DNA of 64,000 bases from Aselliscus stoliczkanus (lineage: Eukaryota; Chordata; Mammalia; Chiroptera; Hipposideridae), in assembly GCA_033961575.1 (NCBI GenBank), contig CM066727.1, positions 119,834,434-119,898,433 of the forward strand, given 5' to 3'. The position numbers and the translations under genes are program-made. Below, piece by piece: positions 1-12,828 of the stretch (its first letter is position 1; each line of letters begins with the position of its first letter). Below the pieces are notes generated by a model. It was given only the letters and a program-made list of their open reading frames with translations. It searched no databases and was not told the DNA's origin.

Positions 1-1226
1 ATCTTACCTTAACCTAAGCTGTTTCTGAAAATAAACAACAAATGTCCAAAAACATCTGGCTCTTGTTTCCTGGATAAAATGCAGGAATGAATTAAATTCC
101 CCAAACACATAAACTTCTCCCTACAAATTAGCACATGAAATAAGGCAATGATGTTTTCAAATAAGTATTTAGTATATAAAATGAATGAGAACCTAAGAAC
201 ACTTATAAATAGTATCCTAGGACATAACAATAAATTAATTTAACTTCCCCAAATCCCTCATTATCAAGAATGCATTAAACCATGGAAGAAATTTGCACTG
301 AGTCCACATGACTCTGTTGGAAAGATGATTCTTTTATGTAATCTATGCTATTTTTTTTTTAATGATACCTATCAAATTGTGTGGCCTAGGGCATGGCATG
401 TTACCTTCCATTCCTATGGCTCAAGTTCCTAATCTGAAAAAAATTTACCTAGTTCTTACCTTTAATACTCATATTAAAAATATCTCATATCAGCACAGCA
501 CCCTTCGCAAATGGCAGCTGACCCTTTGTTTAATTAAAAGACAGTCAGATGCAATAGCCTGGACAATGGTTTTATAGGTGCCCTGACCTCAGAGCAGCAG
601 AAACCTACTTGGGGATTCCCCTTAGGTAAAATTATCTTGTAATGAGCACCTTTAGCACTAAATTCCCCTTGGGTTGATCATATGCTAATTTCCAGTAATT
701 TTAAGAAATACTGTTTATTGAATTTTAGAGATCATGAAAATCATTGCTTCAAAGTGGTTTTCCTCCCAATCCATGTGGGATTTATGAGAAAGAACTTCAA
801 CCATTTCTGAACGTCACAAGATGGTCTGACAGTGAGGGATTTTATAGAGATCGTTGGCTCAGGAAAGGCTGCCCGAGTTTAGGAGACCTTGGAAAGATGG
901 GCCCATACGAGACGTTTGTTTGTGTTGGCTTTCTCCTGAGGTGAATGCCTTTGCTGATAAAATTTCCAGGGACCACGAGGCAGTGACTCATTACTGGCCA
1001 AGCCCAATTCACTTAAGAGATATGAACTGAATTTAAAACCCAGATATTTGAGGAAGGCCGTCTCATGTTCCTTCAGGTCACACACAGCAGCAGCAGCAAC
1101 AAAAGGCAATGATAACATAGGGAGGTAGAGAAAGAAACCTAGAAAACAATGTTCCTTAACTTGGGTTTTCATTTATAGACACGAGGGAAAAAAAGACGAA
1201 GGAAACATTTCAAATTTTCACTTCTT
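1..1226. other. Unannotated non-coding stretch
   Basis: AT-rich sequence with no recognisable repeat, exon or conserved protein. The open frames here are short, lack domain features and overlap on both strands. Nothing further can be supported. Confidence 0.5.
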
Positions 1227-1336
1227 GGGGCCAGCCGAGTGGTGTGGTGGTTAAGAGCTGCCTTGGGACACCAGCGGCCCAGTTCGGTCCCACATATGAG
1301 GGCCAATGACACTGCCCTCAAAAAGAAAAAATTTTT
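1227..1336 (+). mobile_element. Short tRNA-derived SINE (head-only form), copy 1
   Basis: The body begins GGGGCCAGCCGAGTGGTG, contains a B-box-like AGTTCGGTCCC segment and ends at GACACTGCCCTC followed by an A-rich tail. The flanks TTTCACTTCTT (1216-1226) and TTCCACTTCTT (1337-1347) match at 10 of 11 bases and are read as the target-site duplication. This is the same family and the same 3' end as the copies at 8098, 16946, 20481 and 47540. A tRNA gene is excluded because no cloverleaf can be closed and the body runs on into the poly-A tail. Confidence 0.85.
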
Positions 1337-1347
1337 TTCCACTTCTT

Positions 1348-2920
1348 CCCCTAACTCCTGTATCTGCCTCTTTGAGGTGATAAAAATGAGCAGATTCCAT
1401 TGGGGGATAAATGTTTTAAAAAAGTAATCCATTGATCATTTCCTCTCACTTGACATGTTTAACTAGACCAAATCAATATTTCTTAGAGAAGCAATGGCTT
1501 GGTAAAAAAACAATTAGGTGACATGAGGCATCCTAGGATAAAAGAAACCTGTAGACAATTTTTTTCTTTATCCCTCACCTTGCCAGGAATATCCTTGATT
1601 AAAAATCATATATGTATGGATATATTGGACATAATAAATGATGGAATTCAGGGCACAAAGTAATTTTTTCTTCAGTGCATTTACTTGCCAATCAAGCTGC
1701 TGTAAATGATGTACACGAAAACAAAGAATCTTAGTTTTAAACCGAGAAAAGGAGATTGAAGATACAACCATGTCGAACATCAAAAGTCCCATCCATTTTT
1801 TAAAGAACTTGCTTAATTGCAGCCTAGTTAGGAAACAGTGGCCCTCTTAACACACTTACATTACATTACATCAGCTCAGTGGCTGCTCACAGGTTTTATT
1901 TCTTGCACTTCAATGAACACAGCATTTCAACTGGAGGATTTGAAACAGAAAGGCTTTAAATTTTTTTTTAATCCCTTCAGATAAAACAGGCAGGGACAAT
2001 CACTTCTTCATTTTGATTGTCACCTGGATTCAAAACTGTGCAACCAAAAATGGTTTAAGACAGACAGATGGCCCTGGCAGTTAAGAGGGGGTGGGCAAAG
2101 GAATAAATGAATACTCTGTTTTCTGTATAAGTGAATAAAAGGGAGGAGGAAACAAAAAGAGTGAGCCAGCTATTTGAATCAGAGAGCACCTCTAAACATA
2201 CCTTGATCTTCCTATACAGGGACCTGTTTCTCCCTTAGCCAGTTCAGCTCAGATAGAGACATTCATGCCACTGAACCCAAGAGTGCTTGCCTCTCAGAGA
2301 TAAACACTGCTTTTTTGCCTGATGCACTCACAGGCTGCTGAAACTTGACAAGGCCCTGTGTGATAACCAGTAATGGAATGCTGAACGAGTCAGGGTTGAA
2401 TTGCTCATCTTGGGCAGTGTTTGGTCAAGTGAACAGGGTACGAAAAGACCTCTCTTCCCCTCCACGCTGGGGGGAGCTGAGCCTCTCAGGTGCTGGGATG
2501 GAGACTTTGTGGGGGAAAACCCATTTGAATGCTTGCTGCTGCATGGTGCTGAGCACTGCCAGCCTTTGTTTGCTTTGTCTTACATGCGAAGATTGCAGCT
2601 GTTTCCTTCAGTAAGGGAGTAGAAGAATTTAGCAACCTACCTCACATTTTGCCCTCCTCCAACTGTTTGTGGAGCCCAACAGCTGTCTCTGCAAATCCTG
2701 CCACTCAAGATTGGAATGGCTCTACATAATCAAGAATGGAGTGGTGAAGCTGAGATTGTTGGCTGGCTTGAGGTGGCAGGTGGGAATGAACTGTTCTCTT
2801 AATGGGCTCACATGGTCTGCTCCTGTGGGGATTGACTCAAAAAAGAAAAGAAAAAAAAACAGCACTTAAAGGAGGCGATGAAGGAAAGTTGAATACATGC
2901 ATCTTGTATTTCATACTTGT
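1348..2920. other. Unannotated non-coding stretch
   Basis: No repeat family or exon recognised. Overlapping open frames of 89 and 73 codons at 2345-2622 have no recognisable domain and are judged spurious. A short run at about 2944-2996 (GTTAGAGCTGGAAGGG) resembles the start of an old mammalian SINE but is too brief to name. Confidence 0.45.
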
Positions 2921-3269
2921 AGATCTGAATGGCTGTGAAGTATGAATTCACTGGTTGTTAGAGCTGGAAGGGATTTGAAAGGTCCTCTTGTCTAGGAGTT
3001 TTCAAATTATTTTTAACAGCAGACTTTTTTTTTTTTTTTGCCAGAAACATCTTAGACAGGGGTATCATGTCATAAATGGATGTACCTACTTAGAACAAGC
3101 AGGAACATCAGTGGGAAAAGTGAGGTATAAATAAGAAAAGCAGTTTCAATAACAAACGAACTCAGTGCTGGGAGCATAATGGGAATGGTGGAGACTGTGG
3201 CACACTGGAGGTGCCGAGAGGGCTAGCTGCTGGTCTCTCCTAGTATGTTGTTACCTCTGCCAGATGGGG

Positions 3270-3680
3270 AAATCACTGATTCATTCATTTCAAAAATACT
3301 TATCGAGTGCTTACTACATACCATGTATATTTTAAAGTGTATATAAAGCAGACAAGATCCTTGCTCTCATAGTATTTATATTCTAGGCAAGGAGACAGCT
3401 AGCAAAAAAAGGGATGTGTGAAAATTGTATAATTGTAAATAGTGATAAATGCCAAGGAGAAAAGTGAATCGCAGTGCGGGATAAAAAGTAATTGGAAAAG
3501 GAATTATTAGAGAGAACTGCCTGGGATGGATTTTTTGAGGAGTACATTATAGAAGAGACTTAAATGATGGGAAGGAAGGAGCCATGTGCATGGGGGGGAG
3601 GGGAGGGAGTTGGATGTGTCAACATTACAGGGAGTAGGAAAGCGTGTGAACATCATGAGGCAGGCTTTGCTCTTAGCCAC
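3270..3680 (-). mobile_element. L2 (CR1-clade LINE) 3' fragment
   Basis: On the plus strand it reads TCATTCATTTCAAAAATACTTA, followed by text resembling the reverse complement of the L2 3' region: GCAGACAAGATCCTTGCTCTCA, then GACTTAAATGATGGGAAGGA and GGAGCCATGTG. The order and spacing match the L2 3' end. Strongly diverged, so an ancient and inactive fossil. Confidence 0.65.
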
Positions 3681-3739
3681 CACCCCTGCTAACTGAGCAC
3701 AATTTGGAATTCTATCCTAGTTCAATCTTGTCCTCGTCT

Positions 3740-3862
3740 GTTTACCCTAGTCTGTCTCCGCTGGTAGACCAGAGAGGTGAAGATGTTTGTCCAAGGTCAC
3801 ACAGGGATGTGCTGGGACTGGAAGCTAGGTCTTAAGAACTGCCACCCAGTTCAATGCCGTTT
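3740..3862 (-). mobile_element. MIR SINE fragment
   Basis: AGAGGTGAAGATGTTTGTCC then AAGGTCACACAGGGATG is the reverse-complement signature of the MIR core (gaggttaag...ccaaggtcacacagc). It is followed by the GGGACTGGAAG...AGGTCTTAAGAACTGCCACCCAG region expected on the tRNA-related side. Ancient fossil. Confidence 0.65.
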
Positions 3863-3999
3863 TCCTAAAAAGCATGTGCACTCAACATTATCTTCCATGC
3901 CCCAAGGGTGGAATAGTCTTAATAGAATCTACATGACCAAGACTTTAATGACTAGTGAACAGCAACACATATAGTAGCATTTTCCAATAGGAATTCAAG

Positions 4000-5900
4000 G
4001 AAAACATTTAAGTTGTCATAGCGTTCTGTCCCAATTCACCCAGCCAATTCCTACTCTAGGGTATACTATGTTGTTTATAGCCTTAACATCTTTTCTGAGC
4101 TTTTGGCAAATAATGATTACAGTTTAAGTCATTTACTCTTAACCAATAGATTAAACCCCACAGCGACAAGAGTAGTCTGAAATACAGAAAGAAAAATCCA
4201 AGTTACTAATAAAGAGAACAGAAATTATCTGCTAAGTCTAGCCGATTTCAAGAGACATGTTGATTTTTTTATAATATGCTTAAATTATGCAGCTATCTCA
4301 CATTCCTAGTTAATTTTCCATTCAAAAGTTAGGTCAGCCAGGAGATGCAATAACAGTCTTTGATTATCTCTGGGGTTCAAAGAACAGAATACAACAGAGT
4401 GCTTCTGCTCAGTCAACCAAGTTCTTGTTTTCCAATCACCTTGACATTGACTTCATGGGTGGAGAAAGAATATTTACATATTAGAATGGGTAAAGCTTCA
4501 TGCCAGTGGTGGATCCCTCCTCCTCACCCTTTCCTCCTCCACATGGGCTGCAGCCACACTACCCTCTCTCTGCCTGTTTTGAAGGAAGTTGACTTGCAGA
4601 TTGGCTCCAAGACAAAAATGCATAATCATTTTCCGGAACAAGTGCAAAATGTTCCCTGATATCCCATTTCTTAAGTATAACTTGTCTTTCATGCATACTG
4701 TCATTTTTTTTTTAAACACGTAAGGGTTGTAAAATCGCAGAGAGGATTTTACTCCAAGAATTTTGTTTTGTATTTAGCTTTTCTTTCTAGTCAGTGTATA
4801 TGGGAGGTAGAATTATGTCCCACTCACTGAAATCTTTTGAAATGCAATTAGACTTTCCCAGATCTTCTAGATAACACTAAAGGAACTCAATAGAGATCTT
4901 TCCAGGTGAAAGGAGTTTGACTAGTTAGTGCATTGTTCATTTTGTTTAACCAATTAGAAGGCAGCCAGTTGTTAAATATTTGCTATAATTCATTCTTGGG
5001 TATTTATCTATGCTTCAGTGGCAGGTTTCATTTATCAATAACTATGGCTATGCCCAAGGAGGAAAAACAAGCTATGAAATTATAATTTAGGTGTTTTGTT
5101 TTGTGTTTTTTTTCCATTAAAACTACAGTGGAAAATTATCTTCAGATAAGCATGGACCGTGGGGTGGGACCTATCTCAGAAATATGTTTGTTTTTTGTAT
5201 CTATGCTTTGGGATGATTCCAATTTAATACATCTATGAATTATTTTATTAATCATTTACTCTAATTTAGTGGGTATCTATAGTGAGTGGGGTAGGGAAAT
5301 GTGGGTACAATTTATGTGGCTGCCTACAGTTGCTATAGAGATTGGACTAACCTGTATAATACTACAAGTGTCATCAAGTACAAACTTTGAACTATGACAA
5401 TTCTAAAGGACTAAAATAACTGGAGAAGAGTCCATGGAAAAAGAATATTGGGTTAGATCTGAAATGATAAGTAGGATTCGAAGAGTGGTGCTTGACTCCA
5501 TCCTACCTTTATTCACAGATAGGAATTTGAGACCTCCATGTGCTGTAGACATAAATACCCAGTACTGCCCCCACACTCATGGGCATAAACCCTAGGAAAC
5601 CATAACCAGGACTTAGTTTGAGATCTATATGTGGATTTTTTAGCAAAGTGTTATGTCAGATGACTTGCAGAAAGTGAGACAGAGTCCAGAAAAATAAATT
5701 AAGAACAAGTATTTAGGCTGCCCTTTTATCCTCAGAGAGCCCAGTCAGCATGTAGGAAAACAACAGAGTAGTAAGATATGCTTGATGAGCCTGCATCTCC
5801 ATCAGTCCTGGTGGTGGTGAGGTTGACCTCTGAACTCCCAGAGCCCCACTCCAAAATCCAGCCATCTGTATCAAAACTGATGATGAAAGGTTCTGCACCA
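4000..5900. other. Unannotated non-coding stretch
   Basis: No recognisable repeat or exon. The plus-strand open frame at 4360-4659 (99 codons) overlaps a 73-codon minus-strand frame and has no domain, signal peptide or repeat; judged chance. Confidence 0.45.
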
Positions 5901-5904
5901 GTAG

Positions 5905-6085
5905 TCATAAGTCTCCTGATTTGAGTCTTGACTCTGCCACTTGCTTGGTAGTGTGTTTTTGAGAAGTCATTCATGCTGAGTCTCATTCAGCTTCTTCATT
6001 TATAAAACAAGACTGGTACTATCTGCCTATCAAACTCAGAGGGTTGTCAGGAGGATCGAAGGAGAAACATGTATTAAAGCCATGG
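5905..6085 (+). mobile_element. MIR SINE
   Basis: TCCTGATTTGAGTCTTGACTC then TGCCACTTGCTTGGTAGTG, later CTTCTTCATTTATAAAAC and GGGTTGTCAGGAGGATCGAA, follow the order of the MIR consensus from the tRNA-related part through the core to the LINE-like tail. Confidence 0.75.
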
Positions 6086-6349
6086 GGCTATCAGGTAGTG
6101 GGGGAAAGGCGGGTGAGGGTGGAGTAGAGGAGAAAGAACTCAATTTGGTAACTGCCTTGTCCTAGTTTCAGGGTGGGATTTTAAAAAAGATATTATACAT
6201 AAGTATTATTCTCACGCTAGGAATTTCAAGCTTTGATCTAAAAGTGCCTTGAATTAAAGGCTCGGCACTGGTCTAGTTAATCAGTGTTAGTTAAATGTTT
6301 TTGTAGGGGAATGTCTTTTTTAATTCCAAATGAAAACTTACATTAATCT

Positions 6350-6376
6350 TCAGTATATAAAACAGTATATAAAACA
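6350..6376. repeat. Short tandem duplication of a 13-mer
   Basis: CAGTATATAAAA occurs twice in direct succession before an A-rich run. A local replication slip with no apparent function. Confidence 0.6.
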
Positions 6377-6894
6377 GAAAAAAACAGTAAGTCATTTTTA
6401 GTCTAAAGGTTTTTTTTTTATAATTTATAATATGTACTTATGAAATCAGTCCATGGAAATAATGAAGTTTTTCTGAGTAACACAAAATTCGAATCTGATG
6501 TCCACTTCAACCTCCAATTTTGTATTTTTCCTTCAGTTGCACAGTGTCAAGACAATTCTGATTCACATAGATACTTAGTGAAAAATGGTAGTAATTACTT
6601 TTTTCAGCTTACCTTGAATTCTCTGCAAAATCTTTAAATAAACAGAAAATAGGAAAAGGTTAGCTCCAATGCCTGAACACAAAAGAAAAGTTAATTGACA
6701 GTACAAGTTAATACATAGAGGAAGAAAATAGGTTGAATTTGGTATACGTTGCATGAGTATATATGTCTTTTTATTAAAGTGTTTGAAATAATGAAAATTA
6801 TTTTAACAGCATTGTTTGGATCAAATATTTGTGGAACCTTTGAAAAACTCTCTGAAACCTTAACTGTCTACAGAATTTGTAGCTGGCCATATGC

Positions 6895-7075
6895 ATCAAG
6901 CACAGCTTAGAAATAGTTTTAAGCACTATTTGTGGTTTATTCCTTATAAACCACTGCATGAGGTAGGTGAAGACTCTGAGACATACAACATTTGAGTAAT
7001 TTTCCATGGCACACACAGTTGATATATAGTCCAGGCAAGATTCAAACCCAGGTGGCTTGACCCCATGGTGTTAAG
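6895..7075 (-). mobile_element. MIR SINE fragment
   Basis: CACTGCATGAGGTAGGTGAAG, then TGAGTAATTTTCCATGGCACACACAG and CAAGATTCAAACCCAGGTGGC are the reverse complement of the MIR body in the correct order. Ancient fossil. Confidence 0.65.
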
Positions 7076-7084
7076 TCCTGGAGG

Positions 7085-7245
7085 AGGAGAATGGGTTCAC
7101 AGTCTGGCTACATGACTTAATCGCCAGACAGTTTCAATTTTCACACCTACCAAATACAGATCACTTGTGAAGCTCGTTTATGACACTATCTGAAAACCTT
7201 GGCATTTAGTGGGTGTTTAATAGATGTTTGCTGACCCTGAATTTA
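7085..7245 (+). mobile_element. MIR SINE, second fragment
   Basis: Contains TGGCTACATGACTTAATC (compare the MIR 'tgtgtgaccttgg' block), TTTTCACACCTACCAAATACAG and a terminal TTTAGTGGGTGTTTAATAGATGTTTGCTGA tail typical of MIR. It lies next to the minus-strand MIR just upstream, but in opposite orientation, so it is a separate insertion. Confidence 0.55.
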
Positions 7246-7289
7246 TTCTATGGCTTACTTCCCTTCACAAAGCCATGATTTAATATGGG

Positions 7290-7482
7290 GCATGGTAAAC
7301 AGTCACAGGCCAAATCTGCCCCTTCACCCCTATCCTGTTCTTATAAATAAAGTTTTATTATAACACACCTACTCATATTCATTTATGTATTGTCCATGTA
7401 CCTGTGACGGACAGAGCATGACACACAAAGTCTAAAATATTTACTATCTGTATCTTGACAGAAAAAGTTTGTCAACCTAGAT
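7290..7482 (+). mobile_element. Non-autonomous hAT-type DNA transposon fossil, copy 1
   Basis: Includes TTATAAATAAAGTTTTATTAT, AACACACCTACTCATATTCATTTATG, CACACAAAGTCTAAAATATTTAC and GACAGAAAAAGTTTGTCAACC. This ordered string is a well-known mammalian medium-reiteration DNA element (Charlie-type). I do not recall the exact family name with certainty. A second copy of the same family lies at 35735-35955. Confidence 0.65.
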
Positions 7483-8097
7483 TTAATATGATGACTGTAT
7501 GTTCTGGCATCTTCCCATAACATGGACCCATCTAAGACAGCAATTCAGGTGTGTGTGGTTGAAGAGGAGAGCAGGGATGATGCCTCACTAATGAGCTTGT
7601 TTGAAATCAGAACTTGTGAGGTTGTTGTGAGCACAGCAAGTGATCTCCCTGCCACCACTGTGACCCTGCTCCATCTACTATCATATATGGGTTTGCATTA
7701 AGATATTTTAGAGTAGCCATGTTTATCAGGAGGGATTTTTTTTATTAAGTTAGGATTAAGAAACTCAAGCCATTGATGGCTCAGAAATGGTTTATCTTTA
7801 ATAATGGTTTCCCAAATTAAGGAAATTTTTTTTTTTTTTAAAGAAATTTGGGCTCTTCTCCATCATGAATGAAAACCACACAAAAGAAATAGTATTAAAC
7901 TGGGTGCTACTTAAGTTATATAAAGTAATCATTTACTTTTTGTTTAAATTGTAGTTTTTCTTTTCCTAGAATTTCTTTTCTGTAACTTAAGGAATAAATA
8001 ATTTGATGAAGGTAAGGAAGTGGTAGAGTTATAACATTTCATTCTACCGAGTGGACAGGGCTCTGACAGTCAACCAATTTTATGATTATATTTGTTT

Positions 8098-8219
8098 GTT
8101 TGTTTTTTGTTTTTTGTTTTTTTGTTTTTTTGAGGGCAGTGTCATTGGCCCTCATATGTGGGACCCGAACTGGGGCCGCTGGCTTGGGAAGCTTAACCAC
8201 CACACCACTCGGCCAGCCC
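8098..8219 (-). mobile_element. Short tRNA-derived SINE (head-only form), copy 2
   Basis: Read on the minus strand it starts GGGCTGGCCGAGTGGTGTGG and ends at the family-typical GACACTGCCCTC-like junction followed by a long A/C-rich tail (T-rich on plus). It is bracketed by a perfect 18-bp direct repeat, TTATGATTATATTTGTTT, at 8080-8097 and 8220-8237. The perfect duplication indicates a comparatively recent insertion. Confidence 0.92.
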
Positions 8220-8489
8220 TTATGATTATATTTGTTTATCATATCACATTGACAGTTTAATGCCTTGTCCTCCATCTTGATAAAATATTTGAAACTTATC
8301 AGAAAGTGGACATTAGCAGAATAGATTCTAAGTTTCAAAAAGCTTAGTTATCATTCCTCTACTTACAACCTTAGTAAACTACTTTTGTGTTTGAATTTTC
8401 CCCTATTTATAGAAATATGTTTGAGTTTAGCAAATATGGGTATAATATGAAGTTGTAAGTATATAAGACTTAAAGTTTGAGTAGAAATT

Positions 8490-8690
8490 GTTGTCACTCA
8501 TTCATTCAACAAATGTTTATTGAGCACCAGTGACATACCAGGGACCACTAGCCTGGCACTTACCACTGGTTATACATAACATCCAAAACAGGCATGGTAG
8601 TTGCCCTGATGAAGTCAGGGGAGACACAATAATTCACAGAGGGCCCCTGAGTCATGTCAAGAGAGAGGAACAAGTTAAGGTTTTATATAA
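8490..8690 (-). mobile_element. L2 3' fragment
   Basis: TCATTCATTCAACAAATGTT then TATTGAGCACCAGTGACATACC and GGTAGTTGCCCTGATGAAGTC reproduce the reverse complement of the L2 3' end. Confidence 0.65.
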
Positions 8691-9734
8691 TTTTTAAAAA
8701 TGAGACATATAACTTTATTTAATAAAAGCGACTCATACAAGGAAGCTTGTCTGGATGAACTTTTGATATTTCTTTTCAGGGGCATCATTTCTCATCTATT
8801 TATCTTTGAAATCTCTAGCTAAGGGAAAGGTAGTGGTGGTGTAACATGACACACTCTTTTGTGGATAATTATATAACGCTATGAGGGTAAAACCATTTAG
8901 AGAGAGGAGGAAATTTTATTCTTTTTAGCCTGGAATTTTTAGTAGATAAAGATAAACCTTTCAGGCTGTCTCCAATACATTGTCACCTCTGCAGAGCATC
9001 AAATTACTTTCCTTTCTCCCTTTTACAAAAGGTTCATGTCTTAATTTATCACACTAAATAAAAACATTTCTATAAATCCTGCAAATTGCATTCCTGAGAA
9101 ACCACAAGAATCAAAAGAAAGTAATTAATGCAGGATTAATTCTATATATGTCATATATTTAACTTTCTTGAAAGCCATTTTAAGAAATGGCAACTTATGA
9201 TATTAGTGAACTTAGCAAAGAATCACAACTTGTGAAATATTAGTGTTTTGCAGGTGTTAATTTATGCCACTATCATAAGAATATGGTCTCAGCAGATATT
9301 CCAGACCAGAATGAAATTTAGGGGATTTTTAATACAACTGATAAAATATAATGAAGAGGATAATTATTAGAATGAAAGCCAGTTAGTCCTCAGCAGCTGG
9401 ACAGAAAAAAGAGGTCAGGACTTAATGACCGTTTAGAGCCAAGGAGAGAACTTATACCTTTTGTGCTGTAGGTTACTCTGCTTTGAAGGGCTTGATTGTG
9501 AAACACTAGATGATAGCATGTATTCCCTTAATATCACTAAGCAGCAAATAGGATCGATACAGAAATGTGAAAGGTAGAATTTCAAGTTCTATAGTTTCCA
9601 CCTGCAATTTCACTGGTAAGTGGAAAAGCCTGGGTTGATTAAAAGATTAAATTGCTATTACTGTTAAACTGTTATGTGGAACAGATTATATGTCCTTTGT
9701 AAGTGTGTTCTTTTGGGGAAATCTGTGTGATGTC

Positions 9735-9850
9735 CTGGAAAGAGCAATTTTGTTCACCACAGATGCAGTATGACCTTGGACAAGTCACTTAACCTCTTTA
9801 GTCACCAGCTGCCTCATCAGTAAAATGAAAACCAAAAAAGATTGTCATCT
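9735..9850 (+). mobile_element. MIR SINE core
   Basis: ATGACCTTGGACAAGTCACT then TAACCTCTTTAGTCACCAGC and CTCATCAGTAAAATGAAAAC is the best-conserved MIR core in this window. Confidence 0.75.
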
Positions 9851-10269
9851 CTTTTTCCTACATCACCAGATTTTTGAGGTCAAAAGAAGACACTTTGTTA
9901 TTTGGGAAGCACTATGCTTTTGCATTAATTACTATACTTTGTTTTACAGTAGACATCATGAGATTATGATGTGGTCAATGTCACATTGAGTTACCCACCC
10001 ACATTTTGAGGATCCTAGGGACATCTGCACCTTAGGAGATGCTGCAGTAATGGGAAGGGGTTATAGGTGTACTATATCTTTTTAGTTATACTTGGTCTCC
10101 TAGAAAGCAACTCTAACATTCTTTTGCTTAAGGTTTTAAGGTGTGATTAGAAAAATGGGACTCTTACAAGTAGAATAAAGCAACTAGGTAGGTATCAATC
10201 AATTGAGATTTTCTTGTATGCTACTATATACTCTGAAAACACTTCAGTGGTTACAAAAAAATTATAAAT

Positions 10270-11085
10270 ACAACTGTCCTTCTGAATGTCTCATAGACCC
10301 CCCAATGTGTCTGCAACTGAATCTGTTTCTCCTACTTCTCATAATGAATATCATTATCTCTTCCATGGCCCAAACTGGAAATCTTGGAGTTATTTTAGGT
10401 TTTTCTTCTTGTTTAATTCCCATGTTTAATCTCAACAACAATCTTGTGGATTGAATTTCCTTAATTTATTAGTCAGCCATACATACCATTCTATGTGTTT
10501 GCCTCTGCCTTGATTCTGGTTCTCATTGTTTTTCACAGCAGAGTTAGTATAATAACTCCCTAATTCATATCCTTTGTTCAGAACTAGCTCTTATAAATCG
10601 TCCTCTTTTTAATGATGGCAGACTAAACTTCCTAGAGATCTGACTGAATTACTCCCATGTTAAGAATTTGTTAATGCTCCTTGGAGATTTCAAGTTACAG
10701 TATCTTAGCACGTAAGATTTTTATTTTCCAAGCCTCATTATCCCACACTTCTAGCGTGTCCTTTATTCTGTCCATATCATGCTGTTTCATGCCTCTGCAT
10801 TTTCACACATGATGCTAAGACTGCCTAGAAAATCCTTTCTCCATTAAATGCCTGGTTAACTGTTACTCATTCTTCAAACTTCAGCTCTATTGCCATCTCT
10901 TTCCAGAAGCCTTCCCGATGCCTCTTTATTTAAATGTCCTTTCTCTTGATTCTGACAGTGCTCTGTGTATACTGCTTCTGTATTCATTAATCCTGATTAA
11001 TCCTAATCTTCATGTTTTTCTGTGTATCCCTAGATTCTAACAGTAACATAACCTGGTACACTTTTTTTGAATGAATGGATTAGTA
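10270..11085 (+). mobile_element. L2 LINE 3' portion
   Basis: A long sense-oriented L2 segment. CCATATCATGCTGTTTCATG, CTAGAAAATCCTTTCTCC, TCATTCTTCAAACTTCAGCT and CCAGAAGCCTTCCCGATGCC appear in L2 order, ending in TGAATGAATGGATT. No reading frame survives. It is the longest L2 fossil in the window. Confidence 0.65.
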
Positions 11086-11445
11086 CAGTCTACTATGGTG
11101 ACCATGCCAGAAGTGAACATAAAAGTTATACACTGACTGAGTTGAATGAAACAAAAGAAGCCAAACTATTAATATTGTCAAACTGTTAAAGAGTGAAGAG
11201 TTAAGGAGGAAAAGGGAAACAAATTGAAAAATAGTGAGAAACAAGGAGATCAAAAGAAGTTTGGGATAAATCTTACGAACATAGTGTCCCAGCCACGGGT
11301 TGACAAGTCCATTAGGTTATGGGAGCAGCCCTAAAGTTATAAGATTGCAGCAGACACTATTGTACTTTGCAGAGTTTGAGTGCAAAGGCAAGAGTGTGTT
11401 TCAACCACATACAGAAGTCAATTTCCCTGGAGCAATGAGGGAGGG

Positions 11446-11842
11446 TGTTAAGGGCTGAATTGTATCCCTCCAAATCGCACATTGGAGTTGAAGCTCTGGC
11501 CTACAGTACATCAGAATGTGACTATATTTGGAGACAGGGCCTTTTAAGAGATGATTGAGTTAAAATGAGGCCATTAGAGTAGGTCCTAATGTAATCTCAC
11601 TGGCATCCTCATAAGGAGAGGAAATTTGAACACAGAATAAGGCACCAGAAGAAAGACCATGTGAGAACATAGGGAGAAGGCTACATTTTGCAAGCTAAGG
11701 AGAGAAACCTCAGAGGAAACCAAACCTACTGACACTTTGATCTTGGACTTCCAGTCTTCAGAACAGTGAGAAATAAATTTCTGTTGTTTACGTCATCTGT
11801 TCTGTGGTATTTTGTTCTGGTGGCCCTTGCAAACTAATACAG
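11446..11842 (+). mobile_element. Solo LTR of MLT1 type (ERVL-MaLR)
   Basis: Starts TGTTAAGGGCTGAATTGTAT, continues through CAGAATGTGACTATATTTGG, CATCCTCATAAGGAGAGGAAA and GATCTTGGACTTCCAGTC, and ends GCAAACTAATACAG. This is the classic MaLR LTR layout, with a polyadenylation-type AATAAATTT near 11770. Possible 5-bp target duplication GAGGG/GAGGA (4 of 5). No internal retroviral sequence is attached, so it is a solo LTR left by LTR-LTR recombination. It encodes no protein. Confidence 0.8.
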
Positions 11843-11879
11843 AGGAGAAGAATAGTAAATAAGGTCAGAGAAATAACAG

Positions 11880-12070
11880 GAGTTTGGGCAGGGAGAATGA
11901 GGAAGAATTATGTTGTGGGGGTCCTTGTAAGGTTATTATAAGGACTTCAGGTTTTATTCTAGTGAAATGGAAGGCCATTGGAAAATTTTGAGCAAGTGAA
12001 TATTATGACCTATTACCTTCATGGAGATTGGGAACTGATACTACTTAGAAGGCAGTCAGAGTTATCAACG
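11880..12070 (-). mobile_element. Probable L2 fragment
   Basis: CTTCAGGTTTTATTCTAGTG then AATGGAAGGCCATTGGAAAA and GAGCAAGTGAATATTATGACC resemble the reverse complement of an internal 3' L2 block. It may be the continuation of an L2 copy split by the LTR just upstream. Confidence 0.5.
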
Positions 12071-12129
12071 GTATAGAGGGGAAGGAGTAGAAAACAGTCA
12101 ACAGGGAGAGGACATTGGAGATGCTGCCT

Positions 12130-12300
12130 TTCTTCCATTTTACAACTGAAAAACAAAAAGCAACCAACAAAAAACTGAGAATTTCTCTAATTGAGAAAAC
12201 TGAGAATCCAAAAGTTGGCTAAGAATCCCACTTGCCTACGATGACAGAGTAATTGTGTGGCCGTCCTAGAAATAGGAATCAGTGCTCTGTAATACTTTGT
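12130..12300 (-). mobile_element. Possible MIR fragment
   Basis: CATTTTACAACTGAAAAAC...GAATCCCACTTGCCTACGATGACAGAGTAA has the layout of a reverse-complement MIR core but is strongly diverged and interrupted. Low certainty. Confidence 0.35.
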
Positions 12301-12828
12301 GCTTGGAGAGAGATGTATTTGGCTTCTCATGGAAAGAGCACAAGTTTGATTACCTGTTTAAAGGAGGCTGGATTTATCCTTGTAAGCAGATATTAACACT
12401 TGAATGAGTTATGGTGGCCATGGAGTAAGCTGTGACACTCAGCTGCCCATCCATGTCTCTGTGACTCAAGGACACATAGTTTGAAAGACTGACAGGAACA
12501 AGTGGAAATTATTCATGGGCTCTAGTCACAGACTGTTTTTCCACAGATACCCTTCATGGGAGATTATTTCATTGATAGAACAATTTTCAGAGATGATGCT
12601 AACAAAGGCTGATCTCTGAACTGTTCTCCCATATGCTAGGGGAATGGGGCTTCTTTTTTTTTAAATTTAATTTTTTATTAGTTTTAGGTATACAAAGCAA
12701 TGTAACAGTTAGATGTTTAAACCCCTCATAAAGTTATAACACCCCCCCCAAACTACTACCCTTCTGACCTCTTATATAGCTGTTACAATACCGTTGACTG
12801 TCTTCCCTATGTTGCACTCCACATCCCA